DNA from: Plantactinospora sp. BC1
GTDB lineage: Bacteria; Actinomycetota; Actinomycetes; Mycobacteriales; Micromonosporaceae
Assembly (NCBI RefSeq): GCF_003030345.1
Contig: NZ_CP028158.1
Location: forward strand, 7,316,001-7,380,000
Direction: 5' to 3'
Length of the DNA: 64,000 bases
In this document: positions 34,985 to 42,665 of the stretch, in pieces
How positions within the stretch are numbered: position 1 is the stretch's first letter
Layout of the letters: each line of letters opens with the position of its first letter
Position numbers and translations under genes: made by a program
Notes under the pieces: model-generated
Seen by the model: only the letters and a program-made list of their open reading frames with translations
Database searches by the model: none
Told to the model about the DNA's origin: nothing

Positions 34985-36086
34985 GGTCCAACACTCCCTC
35001 TAGTAGACGGATCTTGCTGTTGCGGCAGTGGTCGGTCTCCGTACCGTCGAAACGCCCGTGCTCGAAATAGCGGTTGGCGGCATGCCCACCCCCGCAGAAC
35101 CCGAAGTACGGGCACCGGGCGCGGCAGTTCTCCACGCCGGTGAGGAACTCCGCCACCCACGGCGTACGCCCGGCCGTGGCGAGGATGTCCCGCAGCGGGG
35201 TTTCCAGGACGTTTCCGCTGGTGAAGTCGGCGTAGTCCGGGTCGGCGAAGCCGGCGAGTTCGGGGGAGAGCAGCACCACCGAGCCGTCGTACCCGATGGT
35301 CGGGATGGGATCGAGCTGGCGGGGCAGCACGTCGTCCTCGGTCCCGTCGAGGACCGCCGCCGCGTACCGCAGCGACCACTCGACCTCCCGGAGGTGGATC
35401 CGGGGGTTCCGGCGCCAGGCGGTGACGAGTTCGGCCCAGAAGCCGCTGACCAGCTCGGCCGGGTGGGCGTTGCGCCGGGTGTTGACCCCCTCCGTCTCCT
35501 CGATGTTGATCCCCAGCACGTCGCAGCCGAGGTCGAGGAAGTAGTCGTACAGCTCGGTGGCGAGCCCCGGCTCCGGCCGGCCCACCACGCAGAGCGCCGA
35601 GTAGGAGATCCCGTGCCGGCGCAGCGCTTCGACGCCGGCCATGATCCGGTCGTACGACGGCTGGCCGCCCCGGCCGACCCGTTCCCGGTTGCGGTCCCGG
35701 GGCCCGTCGACGCTGACGCTGACCCGGATCCGGTGCGCGGCGAAGAACTCGCACCAGGCGTCGTCGATCAACGTCGCGTTGGTCTGCACGTGGTGCTCGA
35801 CGGCGGAGTCGAAGGGCGCCAGCAGGGCCGCCAGGTGCTCCCGGCCGGCGGCGAGCGGCTCGCCCCCGTGCCAGACCACCGAGAACCGCCCCTGCCGGGC
35901 CCAGCCGTTGACCGGGCCGGCCACCGCCGCCGCCACCGGTACCGTCATCCGGCGGTCCGCCGCCCGGAAGGGGAGGTAGCAGTAGGCGCAGTCGAGGTTG
36001 CAGAGCGTGGTCGGCTGCATCACCACGTAGCTGGGGACCGCGGCGATCCCCCGCATGCCGGAAAACTCCTGTCCACGGACAGCCAT
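34953..36086 (-). CDS. Radical SAM/SPASM peptide maturase (cyclophane-forming, AmcB-like)
   Basis: A 377-residue maturase. The radical-SAM cluster motif is CNLDCAYC (Cys29, 33, 36), followed by WHGGEPL (72-78), QTNATLIDDAWC and SVDGPRDRNR. The C-terminal SPASM part has Cys321, 325 and 331 (NCRARCPYFGFCGG) and Cys354, while the DGSVVLLSPELAG segment lacks the Cys usually seen there. It should bind [4Fe-4S] clusters and form C-C crosslinks on the adjacent precursor. ATG 36086 has a strong GGGAGGAGG. No protease, exporter or second tailoring gene is adjacent, so maturation must be finished by proteins encoded elsewhere. A short inverted repeat (CTGAGG-TGCC-CCTCAG, 36105-36120) lies just upstream. 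Confidence 0.85.
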   Translation of the reverse strand: MAVRGQEFSGMRGIAAVPSYVVMQPTTLCNLDCAYCYLPFRAADRRMTVPVAAAVAGPVNGWARQGRFSVVWHGGEPLAAGREHLAALLAPFDSAVEHHVQTNATLIDDAWCEFFAAHRIRVSVSVDGPRDRNRERVGRGGQPSYDRIMAGVEALRRHGISYSALCVVGRPEPGLATELYDYFLDLGCDVLGINIEETEGVNTRRNAHPAELVSGFWAELVTAWRRNPRIHLREVEWSLRYAAAVLDGTEDDVLPRQLDPIPTIGYDGSVVLLSPELAGFADPDYADFTSGNVLETPLRDILATAGRTPWVAEFLTGVENCRARCPYFGFCGGGHAANRYFEHGRFDGTETDHCRNSKIRLLEGVLDHARDHEPTAA

Positions 36087-36234
36087 GGCCCTCCTCCCCC
36101 GCCTCTGAGGTGCCCCTCAGGCTAGGTGGCGGTAGCCACCCCGGTGAAGCTGACCAGGTATGCCGAGAATCACGGGCAATATCGCGGATGCGGGTTTTGG
36201 CGTTTTTGTTGTGCTGGACCCGGTCTGGCTCGGG

Positions 36235-37380
36235 TCAGCCTCGGGTGTGCTGGCCGATCATGTGCACCTCGCCGGTGCCCTCGATGATCTCGCCGGCCTG
36301 CCACGCCTCGACACCGCGGCCGGTCAGGCAGGCCAGCGCCCGGTCGGCGTCCTCGGCCGAGACGATCGCGAACATGCCCACGCCCATGTTGAAGGTGGAC
36401 TCCATGTCCTGGTCCTCGATCCGGCCCTTGGCCTGCACCAGGTCGAAGATCGGCTGCGGCCGCCAGGTGGCCCGGTTGACCACCGCGTCGACGTTGTCGG
36501 GAAGCACCCGGACCAGGTTGCCCGGGATGCCGCCGCCGGTGACGTGCGCCAGGGCCCGCACCTCGGCCTCGGCGATCAGCTTCAGGCAGTCCTGCGCGTA
36601 GATCTTGGTCGGGGTGAGCAGTTCCTCGCCCAGGGTGCGCTGCTTGCCGAAGTCCTCGATCACGCTGTCCAGCCGCATCCGGCCGGCGCCGAGCAGCACG
36701 TGCCGGACCAGGGAGTAGCCGTTGGAGTGCAGGCCCGAGGAACCCATCGCGATCACGACGTCGCCGACCTCGACCCGCTCCGGGCGGAGGATCTCGCTCT
36801 CCTCCACCACGCCCACGCCGGTGGCCGAGACGTCGTACTCGTCGGGGCGGAGCACCCCGGGGTGCTCGGCGGTCTCGCCACCGAGCAGCGCGCAACCGGC
36901 GTACCGGCAGCCGTCGGCGATGCCGGCGCCGATCTCGGCGACCTTGTCCGGTACGACCTCGCCGCAGGCGATGTAGTCGAGCAGGAAGAGCGGCTCGGCG
37001 CCGCAGGCGACCAGGTCGTCCACCACCATCGCCACCAGGTCGATCCCGACGGTGTCGTGGATGTCCATCTGCTGCGCGATGACCAGCTTGGTGCCGACCC
37101 CGTCGGTGGAGGAGGCGAGGATCGGGTTGCGGTACTTCTGGGTGTCCAGCCGGAAGAGGCCGGCGAAGCCGCCGATGTCGCCCATCACCTCGGGACGCCG
37201 GGTGCCCTGCACCTTGGGGCGGAGCAGTTCGACCGCGCGCTCACCGGCGTGGATCGAGACGCCGGCGTCCGCGTACGACACGGTGCGCTTGCGTCCGGAC
37301 CGGCCCATCCCCGCCGTCCAGGGCTGATGGGTGCCGCCCGGGCCGTTTCCTGCACCACTGCGCTCGGTCACGTGCGTCAC
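36235..37380 (-). CDS. purM: Phosphoribosylformylglycinamidine cyclo-ligase (AIR synthase)
   Basis: A 381-residue PurM: SYADAGVSIHAGERAVELL, STDGVGTKLVIA, GIDLVAMVVDDLVACGAEPL, LLGGETAEHPGVL, GLHSNGYSLVR and HVTGGGIPGNLVRVLP are all diagnostic. It closes the imidazole ring of AIR with ATP in the cytosol, step 5 of IMP synthesis. The start is GTG 37380, preceded by GGGGAG; a second GTG lies three codons later. It sits 144 bp after purF on the same strand and probably shares its transcript. The RiPP locus follows downstream. Confidence 0.95.
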   Translation of the reverse strand: MTHVTERSGAGNGPGGTHQPWTAGMGRSGRKRTVSYADAGVSIHAGERAVELLRPKVQGTRRPEVMGDIGGFAGLFRLDTQKYRNPILASSTDGVGTKLVIAQQMDIHDTVGIDLVAMVVDDLVACGAEPLFLLDYIACGEVVPDKVAEIGAGIADGCRYAGCALLGGETAEHPGVLRPDEYDVSATGVGVVEESEILRPERVEVGDVVIAMGSSGLHSNGYSLVRHVLLGAGRMRLDSVIEDFGKQRTLGEELLTPTKIYAQDCLKLIAEAEVRALAHVTGGGIPGNLVRVLPDNVDAVVNRATWRPQPIFDLVQAKGRIEDQDMESTFNMGVGMFAIVSAEDADRALACLTGRGVEAWQAGEIIEGTGEVHMIGQHTRG

Positions 37381-37524
37381 GGTTCTCCCCTTTGTGGTTC
37401 TCGCGGCTGGCCGCGTCGGTAGCGGTCGAGGATCGCTCGACTTCGTGCTGCCCGGCCGGATGTGTCCGGTTGGGCCGGTCCTGGCGCCGGGCGTCGTGCC
37501 CATCAGCGGTGCCCGGCGTGGTGC

Positions 37525-39090
37525 CTACGCGTGCGACGACACCTCGCCGCCACTGGGACTGCTCACGAACGGCTGACCGCCCGGACCGCGGGTGGCCCCG
37601 GTCGAGGCCACCTCCTCCGCCCCGGCGCCGGCGACCCGGCGGTCAACTCCTTCGAGTACGTGCTTGCCGATCAGGTTCCCCGCCGGCAACTCGATCGGAT
37701 ATTCCCCGTCGAAGCAGGCCCGGCAGAGCCGGGTCTTCGGCTGTTCGGTGGCCGCGATGAGACCCGCCAGCGAGACGTACCCGAGGCTGTCGGCCCCGAT
37801 GGACCGCCGGATGCCCTCGTTGTCCAGCCCGTTGGCGAGCAGCTCCGCCCGGGTGGCGAAGTCGATGCCGTAGAAGCAGGGCCAGTTGACCGGCGGCGAG
37901 GAGATCCTGACGTGCACCTCCAGGGCACCGGCCTCGCGCAGCATCCGGACGATCGCCCGCTGGGTGTTGCCGCGCACGATCGAGTCGTCCACCACGACCA
38001 CCCGCTTGCCGCGGACGTTCTCCCGGAGCGGGTTGAGCTTGAGCCGGATGCCGAGCTGGCGGAGCGTCTGCGACGGCTGGATGAAGGTGCGCCCGACGTA
38101 CGGGTTCTTCATCAGGCCGGCGCCGTAGGTGATGCCGGACTCCTCGGCGTAGCCGATCGCCGCCGGGGTGCCGGACTCCGGAACCGGGATCACCAGGTCG
38201 GCCTCGACGGGGTGCTCCCGGGCGAGCCGCCGGCCGATGCCGACCCGGGCGGCGTGGATGTTGCGCCCGGCGATCGTGGTGTCCGGGCGGGCGATGTAGA
38301 CGTACTCGAAGAGGCAGCCCTTCGGCTCCGGCGCGGCGAACCGGGCCGACCGCAGGCCGTGCTCGTCGATGGCGATCAGCTCGCCGGGCTCGATCTCGCG
38401 GACCAGGCTCGCCCCGACGATGTCCAGCGCGGCGGTCTCGCTCGCCACCACCCAGCCGCGCTCCAGCCGGCCGAGCACCAGCGGACGGACCCCGTACGCG
38501 TCACGGGCGGCGTAGAGGGTGGTCTCGTCCATGAAGACGAAACTGAACGCGCCGCGCAGCGTCGGCAGCACCTCCAGCGCAGCGGCCTCGACCGAGAGGT
38601 CGGGGCGGCTGGCCAGCAGCGTGGTCACCAGGGCGGTGTCGGAGGTCGAACCGTCCGAGTCCATGCCGCGCTCGATCGCGTCCCGGGCGAGTTCGGCCGT
38701 GTTGACCAGGTTGCCGTTGTGGGCCAGCGCGATCGTGGTGCCCGCCGTGTTGGCCCGGATGGTCGGTTGGGCGTTTTCCCAGGTCGATCCACCGGTGGTG
38801 GAGTATCGGGTGTGCCCGATCGCCAGGTGGCCGCGCAGGCTCGCCAGCGTCGGCTCGTCGAAGACCTGGGCGACCAGGCCGAGATCCTTGTAGACCACCA
38901 CGCCCGACCCGTCGCTGACGGCGATGCCGGCAGCCTCCTGACCGCGGTGCTGGAGCGCGTAGAGACCGAAGTAGGTGAGCTTCGCCACCTCTTCGCCCGG
39001 AGCCCAGACTCCGAAAACACCGCACGCGTCCTGTGGTCCGGGTCGTTGGGGGTCGAGGTCATGGCTCAACCGGCCGTCGCCTCGGGGCAC
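37525..39090 (-). CDS. purF: Amidophosphoribosyltransferase
   Basis: A 521-residue glutamine-PRPP amidotransferase, the first committed step of purine synthesis. A propeptide of about 22 residues precedes the catalytic Cys23 (QDACGVFGVW). The glutaminase domain has GHTRYSTTG and HNGNLVN. The phosphoribosyl domain has VVVVDDSIVRGNTQ, the PRPP loop. Cysteines at WPCFYGID and LCRACFDGEYP suggest the Fe-S-containing B. subtilis type. GTG 39090 is the start. An SCP2-like gene lies upstream and purM downstream, all leftward. Confidence 0.96.
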   Translation of the reverse strand: MPRGDGRLSHDLDPQRPGPQDACGVFGVWAPGEEVAKLTYFGLYALQHRGQEAAGIAVSDGSGVVVYKDLGLVAQVFDEPTLASLRGHLAIGHTRYSTTGGSTWENAQPTIRANTAGTTIALAHNGNLVNTAELARDAIERGMDSDGSTSDTALVTTLLASRPDLSVEAAALEVLPTLRGAFSFVFMDETTLYAARDAYGVRPLVLGRLERGWVVASETAALDIVGASLVREIEPGELIAIDEHGLRSARFAAPEPKGCLFEYVYIARPDTTIAGRNIHAARVGIGRRLAREHPVEADLVIPVPESGTPAAIGYAEESGITYGAGLMKNPYVGRTFIQPSQTLRQLGIRLKLNPLRENVRGKRVVVVDDSIVRGNTQRAIVRMLREAGALEVHVRISSPPVNWPCFYGIDFATRAELLANGLDNEGIRRSIGADSLGYVSLAGLIAATEQPKTRLCRACFDGEYPIELPAGNLIGKHVLEGVDRRVAGAGAEEVASTGATRGPGGQPFVSSPSGGEVSSHA

Positions 39091-39242
39091 CTGCCGCTCC
39101 CTCTTGCTGATCTGCTCGGGACTCGCCTGTCACCCGGCTGATTTCGGGTTCTGTCGACTCAGACAGTGTACGCGAACCGCAGCCGATACAGAGAGCCACG
39201 TTATGACCCCCGTAAGTGACAGATGGTGATGGAAGAGTGTGG

Positions 39243-39596
39243 CTAAACCGGAAGAAATGGGGAGATATCCGAACGATTGCCGCTGGTCTGCACCAGTCCT
39301 TCGGCGACCGCCGTCGACCACGACAACCGCCCGGTCGCCAGCCGGATCCAGGTCTCCGGTGCCATCTCGACCACATTCGGCGGGGTACCACGGGTGTGTC
39401 GCGGTCCGGGACAACACTGGATCGCCCCATAGGGTGGCACCCGGACCTCCACCGCCCGGCCGGGAGCGGCCCGGGCCAGCTCGCTCAGCAGGGCACGAAC
39501 GGCGTCCCGCGACGTCGTCCGGTCCGGCGTACGGCCGGCGTCGAGGTCCGCCAGCGCGGCCGTGACCGCTGCGGACTTATTGTGCGGAGAGGACAC
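39243..39596 (-). CDS. Sterol-carrier-protein-like (bacterial SCP family) small protein
   Basis: A 117-residue protein containing AAPGRAVEVRVPPYGAIQCC, NVVEMAPETWIRLATGRLSW and a short C-terminus. The ETWIRLATGRLSW segment is typical of the SCP2-related actinobacterial family found upstream of purF. Its ligand is unknown. GTG 39596 has no strong ribosome-binding site. It is the first gene of the SCP-purF-purM series and is divergent from a large membrane protein. Confidence 0.75.
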   Translation of the reverse strand: MSSPHNKSAAVTAALADLDAGRTPDRTTSRDAVRALLSELARAAPGRAVEVRVPPYGAIQCCPGPRHTRGTPPNVVEMAPETWIRLATGRLSWSTAVAEGLVQTSGNRSDISPFLPV

Positions 39597-39748
39597 GTCG
39601 GGACGATACGACCCGGCTTCGTGGCATTTTTCGCCGCCCCTGGGTCGCGCTCATCCGGTCGGACAAGGCATAGTTGCCGACGGTGTAGTCGTATGGGTAG
39701 ATCCCCGCCGACGACGGGTCGGCGGCGGAGCCCCGGAAGGCGGTGGAC

Positions 39749-41710
39749 GTGACAGCACACCGACGAGCCTGGATCTCCCGGGCCGGTGTGGTCGTGGCGC
39801 TGGCAGCCAGCGCTGTATTCGCTCTCCCCACCACACCAGCTTTGGCTGACGATCCGGACGTGACGATCACGGGCGTCAACGCCAACCTCAACGCGGGGCA
39901 GACCACCACGCTCAGCTTCAGCGTCAAGAACAACAACGGCGGCGTACTGGGCGGGGACACCTCGTTCAACATCAACGTCCGGGGCTTCAACGAGTTGCAG
40001 TGCCAGGGCGAGCGGTGCGACTTCACCGACACCATCGACCTCGGCGCGACCAAGTCCTACAGCGTCACGCTCCGGGCTGGAAACGTCCCGGCCGGACAGA
40101 CCCGGTCCGGCAGCGTCCAGATCAACGCCCAGGTCGGTGACGACAGCGACTCGGCCGCACGGAACATCACCGTGCGCGGGCCGGAGGCACCGCCGGAGGT
40201 GCAGACGGTCGCCGAGGTCTCCGGACGGGTCACCAACGAGGCCACCGGCGAAGGGGTTCCCGGCGCCAGCATGCGGCTGACCGACGGGCAGGGCCGGACC
40301 CACAGCGCCACCACGAGCAGCAACGGCAACTACCAGTTCAGGGGCTCCCAGGACCGGCCGATCGCGCCGGGGCGGCTCCAGATCCGGGCCACCAAGGACG
40401 GCATCAGCGACACCAAAGAGGTGAACGGGGCCGCCGGTGCCCGGGTCAACGGGCAGGGCATCCAGCTCGCCCTGGCCGGCGCGCCGACCGCGACCCCGGA
40501 GGCAACGGTCGAGCCGACCGAGGACGCCGCCGAGGAGGAGCCGACCGAGGAGGCCGGTGCCGAGGAGAGCCAGGAGGCGGGTGCGCCGGACCAGGCCGCC
40601 AACGAGGAATCCGGCGGCGGGCTCGGCTCCTGGGTGCTGATCCTGGCCGGCGGCCTGCTGGTCGCCCTCGGCGTCGGCGCGATCGTGCTGCTGCTGATGC
40701 GCCGCAAGGAAGACGGCGGAGATGACGACGTGGACGGCCCGGGTGGGCCGGGACCGCGCGGCGGCGCGGCGGCCGGCCGGGGTGGCTACCGGGGCGACGA
40801 CGACGCCACCCGGGTCACCAACCGGGCCGGTGCCGACCCGACGATGGTCAACCGGGGCGGCAACCTCGCCGACGCGCCGACCATGATGCACAGTGCTCCG
40901 CTGGTCGACGACGAGTTCCCGGACCCGTACGGTGCACCGCTGCCCGGGCCGCAGACGCCGGGTTACGGCGCCGGAGAGCCGGGCTGGGGCGGCAACGCCA
41001 ACGGCTACGGTGACCGGCCCGGGTCCGGTGCCGGCGCGTACGGCAACGCACCCGGCTCGGGTGCCGGCTACGGCGCCCCCGCCTCCGGGGCCGGCTACGG
41101 CAACGCACCCGGCTCGGGTGCCGGCTACGGTGCCCCCGTCTCCGGCGGTGGATACGCCGCCAACGGTGCCGGTGGCTACGACGACGGGTACGACGAGCCG
41201 ACCGGGCGCTACACCGGCGCCCGGGGCGGTGCCGACGAGTACGGCCCGGCGGCCGACCCGTACGACACGAACGCCTACCGGCCGTCCTCGGGTGCCGGCC
41301 ACGGCGGCTACGAGCCGACCCAGCAGTACGGCCGGGACGACGACGGGTACGACGCCGCAGGCTACGGCGCGGCGGGCCAGCCCGGCTACGGTGACGAGCC
41401 GCGTACGGGTGCCGGATACGAACGCGCCGACGACGGCTACGACCAGCAGGGCTACGACAACCGGGCCGGCTACGAGCAGGGTTACGGCGCCGACCGGGCC
41501 AGCTACGACCAGCCGACCACCGGTGCCGGCTACGACCAGCCGCGTGGTGGTTACGACGACCAGAACGGTTACGACGACCGTGCTGGCTACGACCAGCAGC
41601 AGGGCGGCGGCTACTACGACGACGCACCGCGGGCCGGGCACAGCCGGACGGGTGCGCCGCAGCAGTCGAGCCGTTCGGAGCGCCGGTCGCTCGACTGGCT
41701 GGACGACTGA
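39749..41710 (+). CDS. Single-pass membrane protein with a long Tyr/Gly/Asp-rich cytosolic tail
   Basis: A 653-residue protein. The signal peptide is cleavable after ALA33. An Ig/CARDB-like region lies at about 36-145 and a carboxypeptidase-regulatory or CnaB-like beta domain (AEVSGRVTNEATGEGVPGAS) at about 155-245. An acidic stalk (about 255-295) is followed by one membrane span (WVLILAGGLLVALGVGAIVL, about 297-320) and roughly 330 residues rich in Gly, Tyr, Asp and Gln. The tail begins with three similar Thr motifs (DDATRVT, ADPTMVN, DAPTMMH) that look like Ser/Thr-kinase or FHA targets. GTG 39749 is favoured by GGAAGG 8 nt upstream; GTG 39743 is possible. The function is unknown; it may link the outer cell wall to cytosolic condensates or kinases. 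Confidence 0.75.
   Translation: MTAHRRAWISRAGVVVALAASAVFALPTTPALADDPDVTITGVNANLNAGQTTTLSFSVKNNNGGVLGGDTSFNINVRGFNELQCQGERCDFTDTIDLGATKSYSVTLRAGNVPAGQTRSGSVQINAQVGDDSDSAARNITVRGPEAPPEVQTVAEVSGRVTNEATGEGVPGASMRLTDGQGRTHSATTSSNGNYQFRGSQDRPIAPGRLQIRATKDGISDTKEVNGAAGARVNGQGIQLALAGAPTATPEATVEPTEDAAEEEPTEEAGAEESQEAGAPDQAANEESGGGLGSWVLILAGGLLVALGVGAIVLLLMRRKEDGGDDDVDGPGGPGPRGGAAAGRGGYRGDDDATRVTNRAGADPTMVNRGGNLADAPTMMHSAPLVDDEFPDPYGAPLPGPQTPGYGAGEPGWGGNANGYGDRPGSGAGAYGNAPGSGAGYGAPASGAGYGNAPGSGAGYGAPVSGGGYAANGAGGYDDGYDEPTGRYTGARGGADEYGPAADPYDTNAYRPSSGAGHGGYEPTQQYGRDDDGYDAAGYGAAGQPGYGDEPRTGAGYERADDGYDQQGYDNRAGYEQGYGADRASYDQPTTGAGYDQPRGGYDDQNGYDDRAGYDQQQGGGYYDDAPRAGHSRTGAPQQSSRSERRSLDWLDD
41041..41130 (+). 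repeat. 57-bp-period direct repeat in the Tyr-rich tail
   Basis: A 33-bp identical segment occurs at 41041-41073 and 41098-41130, encoding GNAPGSGAGYG twice. It is coding and in frame, showing expansion of the low-complexity tail by DNA duplication. Confidence 0.7.
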
Positions 41711-41727
41711 GCCGACCCGCACGACAC

Positions 41728-41775
41728 AACCCGGAGGGGCCCGGTTCGCGACGGCGAGCCGGGCCCCTCCGGGTT
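41728..41775. terminator. Very long bidirectional terminator
   Basis: A 22-bp stem with a single T/G wobble and a 4-nt GACG loop, occupying the gap between two convergent genes (stops at 41710 and 41832). It is among the strongest hairpins in the window. Confidence 0.85.
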
Positions 41776-41831
41776 TCGCGGTACCGCTGTGCCGACCGAT
41801 CCGGCGGTGACGACAGGCGGAACGGTCCCGG

Positions 41832-42617
41832 TCAGGCCGGCGAGTAGACGCCGTTGCGGAGTACCGGCACCACGTCGGAGACACCGACCTGGACCGCGAT
41901 CTCGACGTCCTGACCGAATCCCCGGGTGACGAGTTCCCGGCCGGAGACGCTGCCCCGGACCGCTGCCGGCACGTCGGGCAGGCTGTTCAACGCGGCCAGC
42001 GCCAGCGCCGCCTCGACGGAGAGCCCACCGGACACTGTGGAGAGGGCGTCGAGTACGGCCGCCGCGCCGAGCTGGTCCTCGACACCGGGCCGGAGACTGT
42101 CGTCCGGCCAACGCTCCCCGGCCGCCACCACTCCGATCGGTGCGGTGGTCGAGCCGTACCCCTGGGCGAGGAGCCAGCGCCCGACGGCGCTGGCGTTGCG
42201 CAGGCAGGCCGCCACCACCGGCAGCCCGGTCGCGCTGGCGGCGGCACTGATCGCCGAACCGTTCGGAGACGGCAGTACCAGATCCGGCACGACCGGTGCG
42301 GTGTACAGGGCCGCCGGGGAGAGCGACCAGGGATGGTCCGGGGTGACCGCGCGACGGCCGACGGCGGCCACCGCGCCGACCCGGGTGGCGTACTCCGCGG
42401 CCTGGGCGCCCCACGGGAACGGGTGCACCCGCATCCCCCGGGCGACGGCCACCTCCACCGAGGTGGTGAAGGAGAGCACGTCCACGATCACCAGTACCGC
42501 GCAGACCCGGCTCAGCTCGGCCGCACCGGCCAGTCCCCAGTCCAGCCTGGCGCCGCTACCGGGCTGGGCGTAGACAGACTCCGCCGAGCCGTCCGACGGT
42601 CCGGTCAGCTCCGTCAC
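41832..42617 (-). CDS. ComB-family 2-phosphosulfolactate phosphatase-like protein
   Basis: A 261-residue protein with VLVIVDVLSFTTSVEVAVAR near the N-terminus, PSPNGSAISAAASATGLPVV in the middle, and IGVVAAGERWPDDSLRPGVE, ending with a GRELVTRGFGQDVEIA block. These match the ComB family of Mg-dependent acid phosphatases from coenzyme M synthesis. In actinobacteria, which do not make coenzyme M, the substrate is unknown. GTG 42617 has GGAGGA upstream. It lies 48 bp downstream of purL and is likely cotranscribed with it. Confidence 0.85.
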   Translation of the reverse strand: MTELTGPSDGSAESVYAQPGSGARLDWGLAGAAELSRVCAVLVIVDVLSFTTSVEVAVARGMRVHPFPWGAQAAEYATRVGAVAAVGRRAVTPDHPWSLSPAALYTAPVVPDLVLPSPNGSAISAAASATGLPVVAACLRNASAVGRWLLAQGYGSTTAPIGVVAAGERWPDDSLRPGVEDQLGAAAVLDALSTVSGGLSVEAALALAALNSLPDVPAAVRGSVSGRELVTRGFGQDVEIAVQVGVSDVVPVLRNGVYSPA

Positions 42618-42665
42618 GACGCGGTTCCTCCGCCGCCGGATCGACCCGACCGCCGCGCAGCCGGG

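Noticed and set aside
41041-41130. Repeats at 41041-41130 considered a mobile-element remnant.
   Set aside because: They are in-frame Gly/Tyr codons of a low-complexity tail and no transposase or inverted ends are present.
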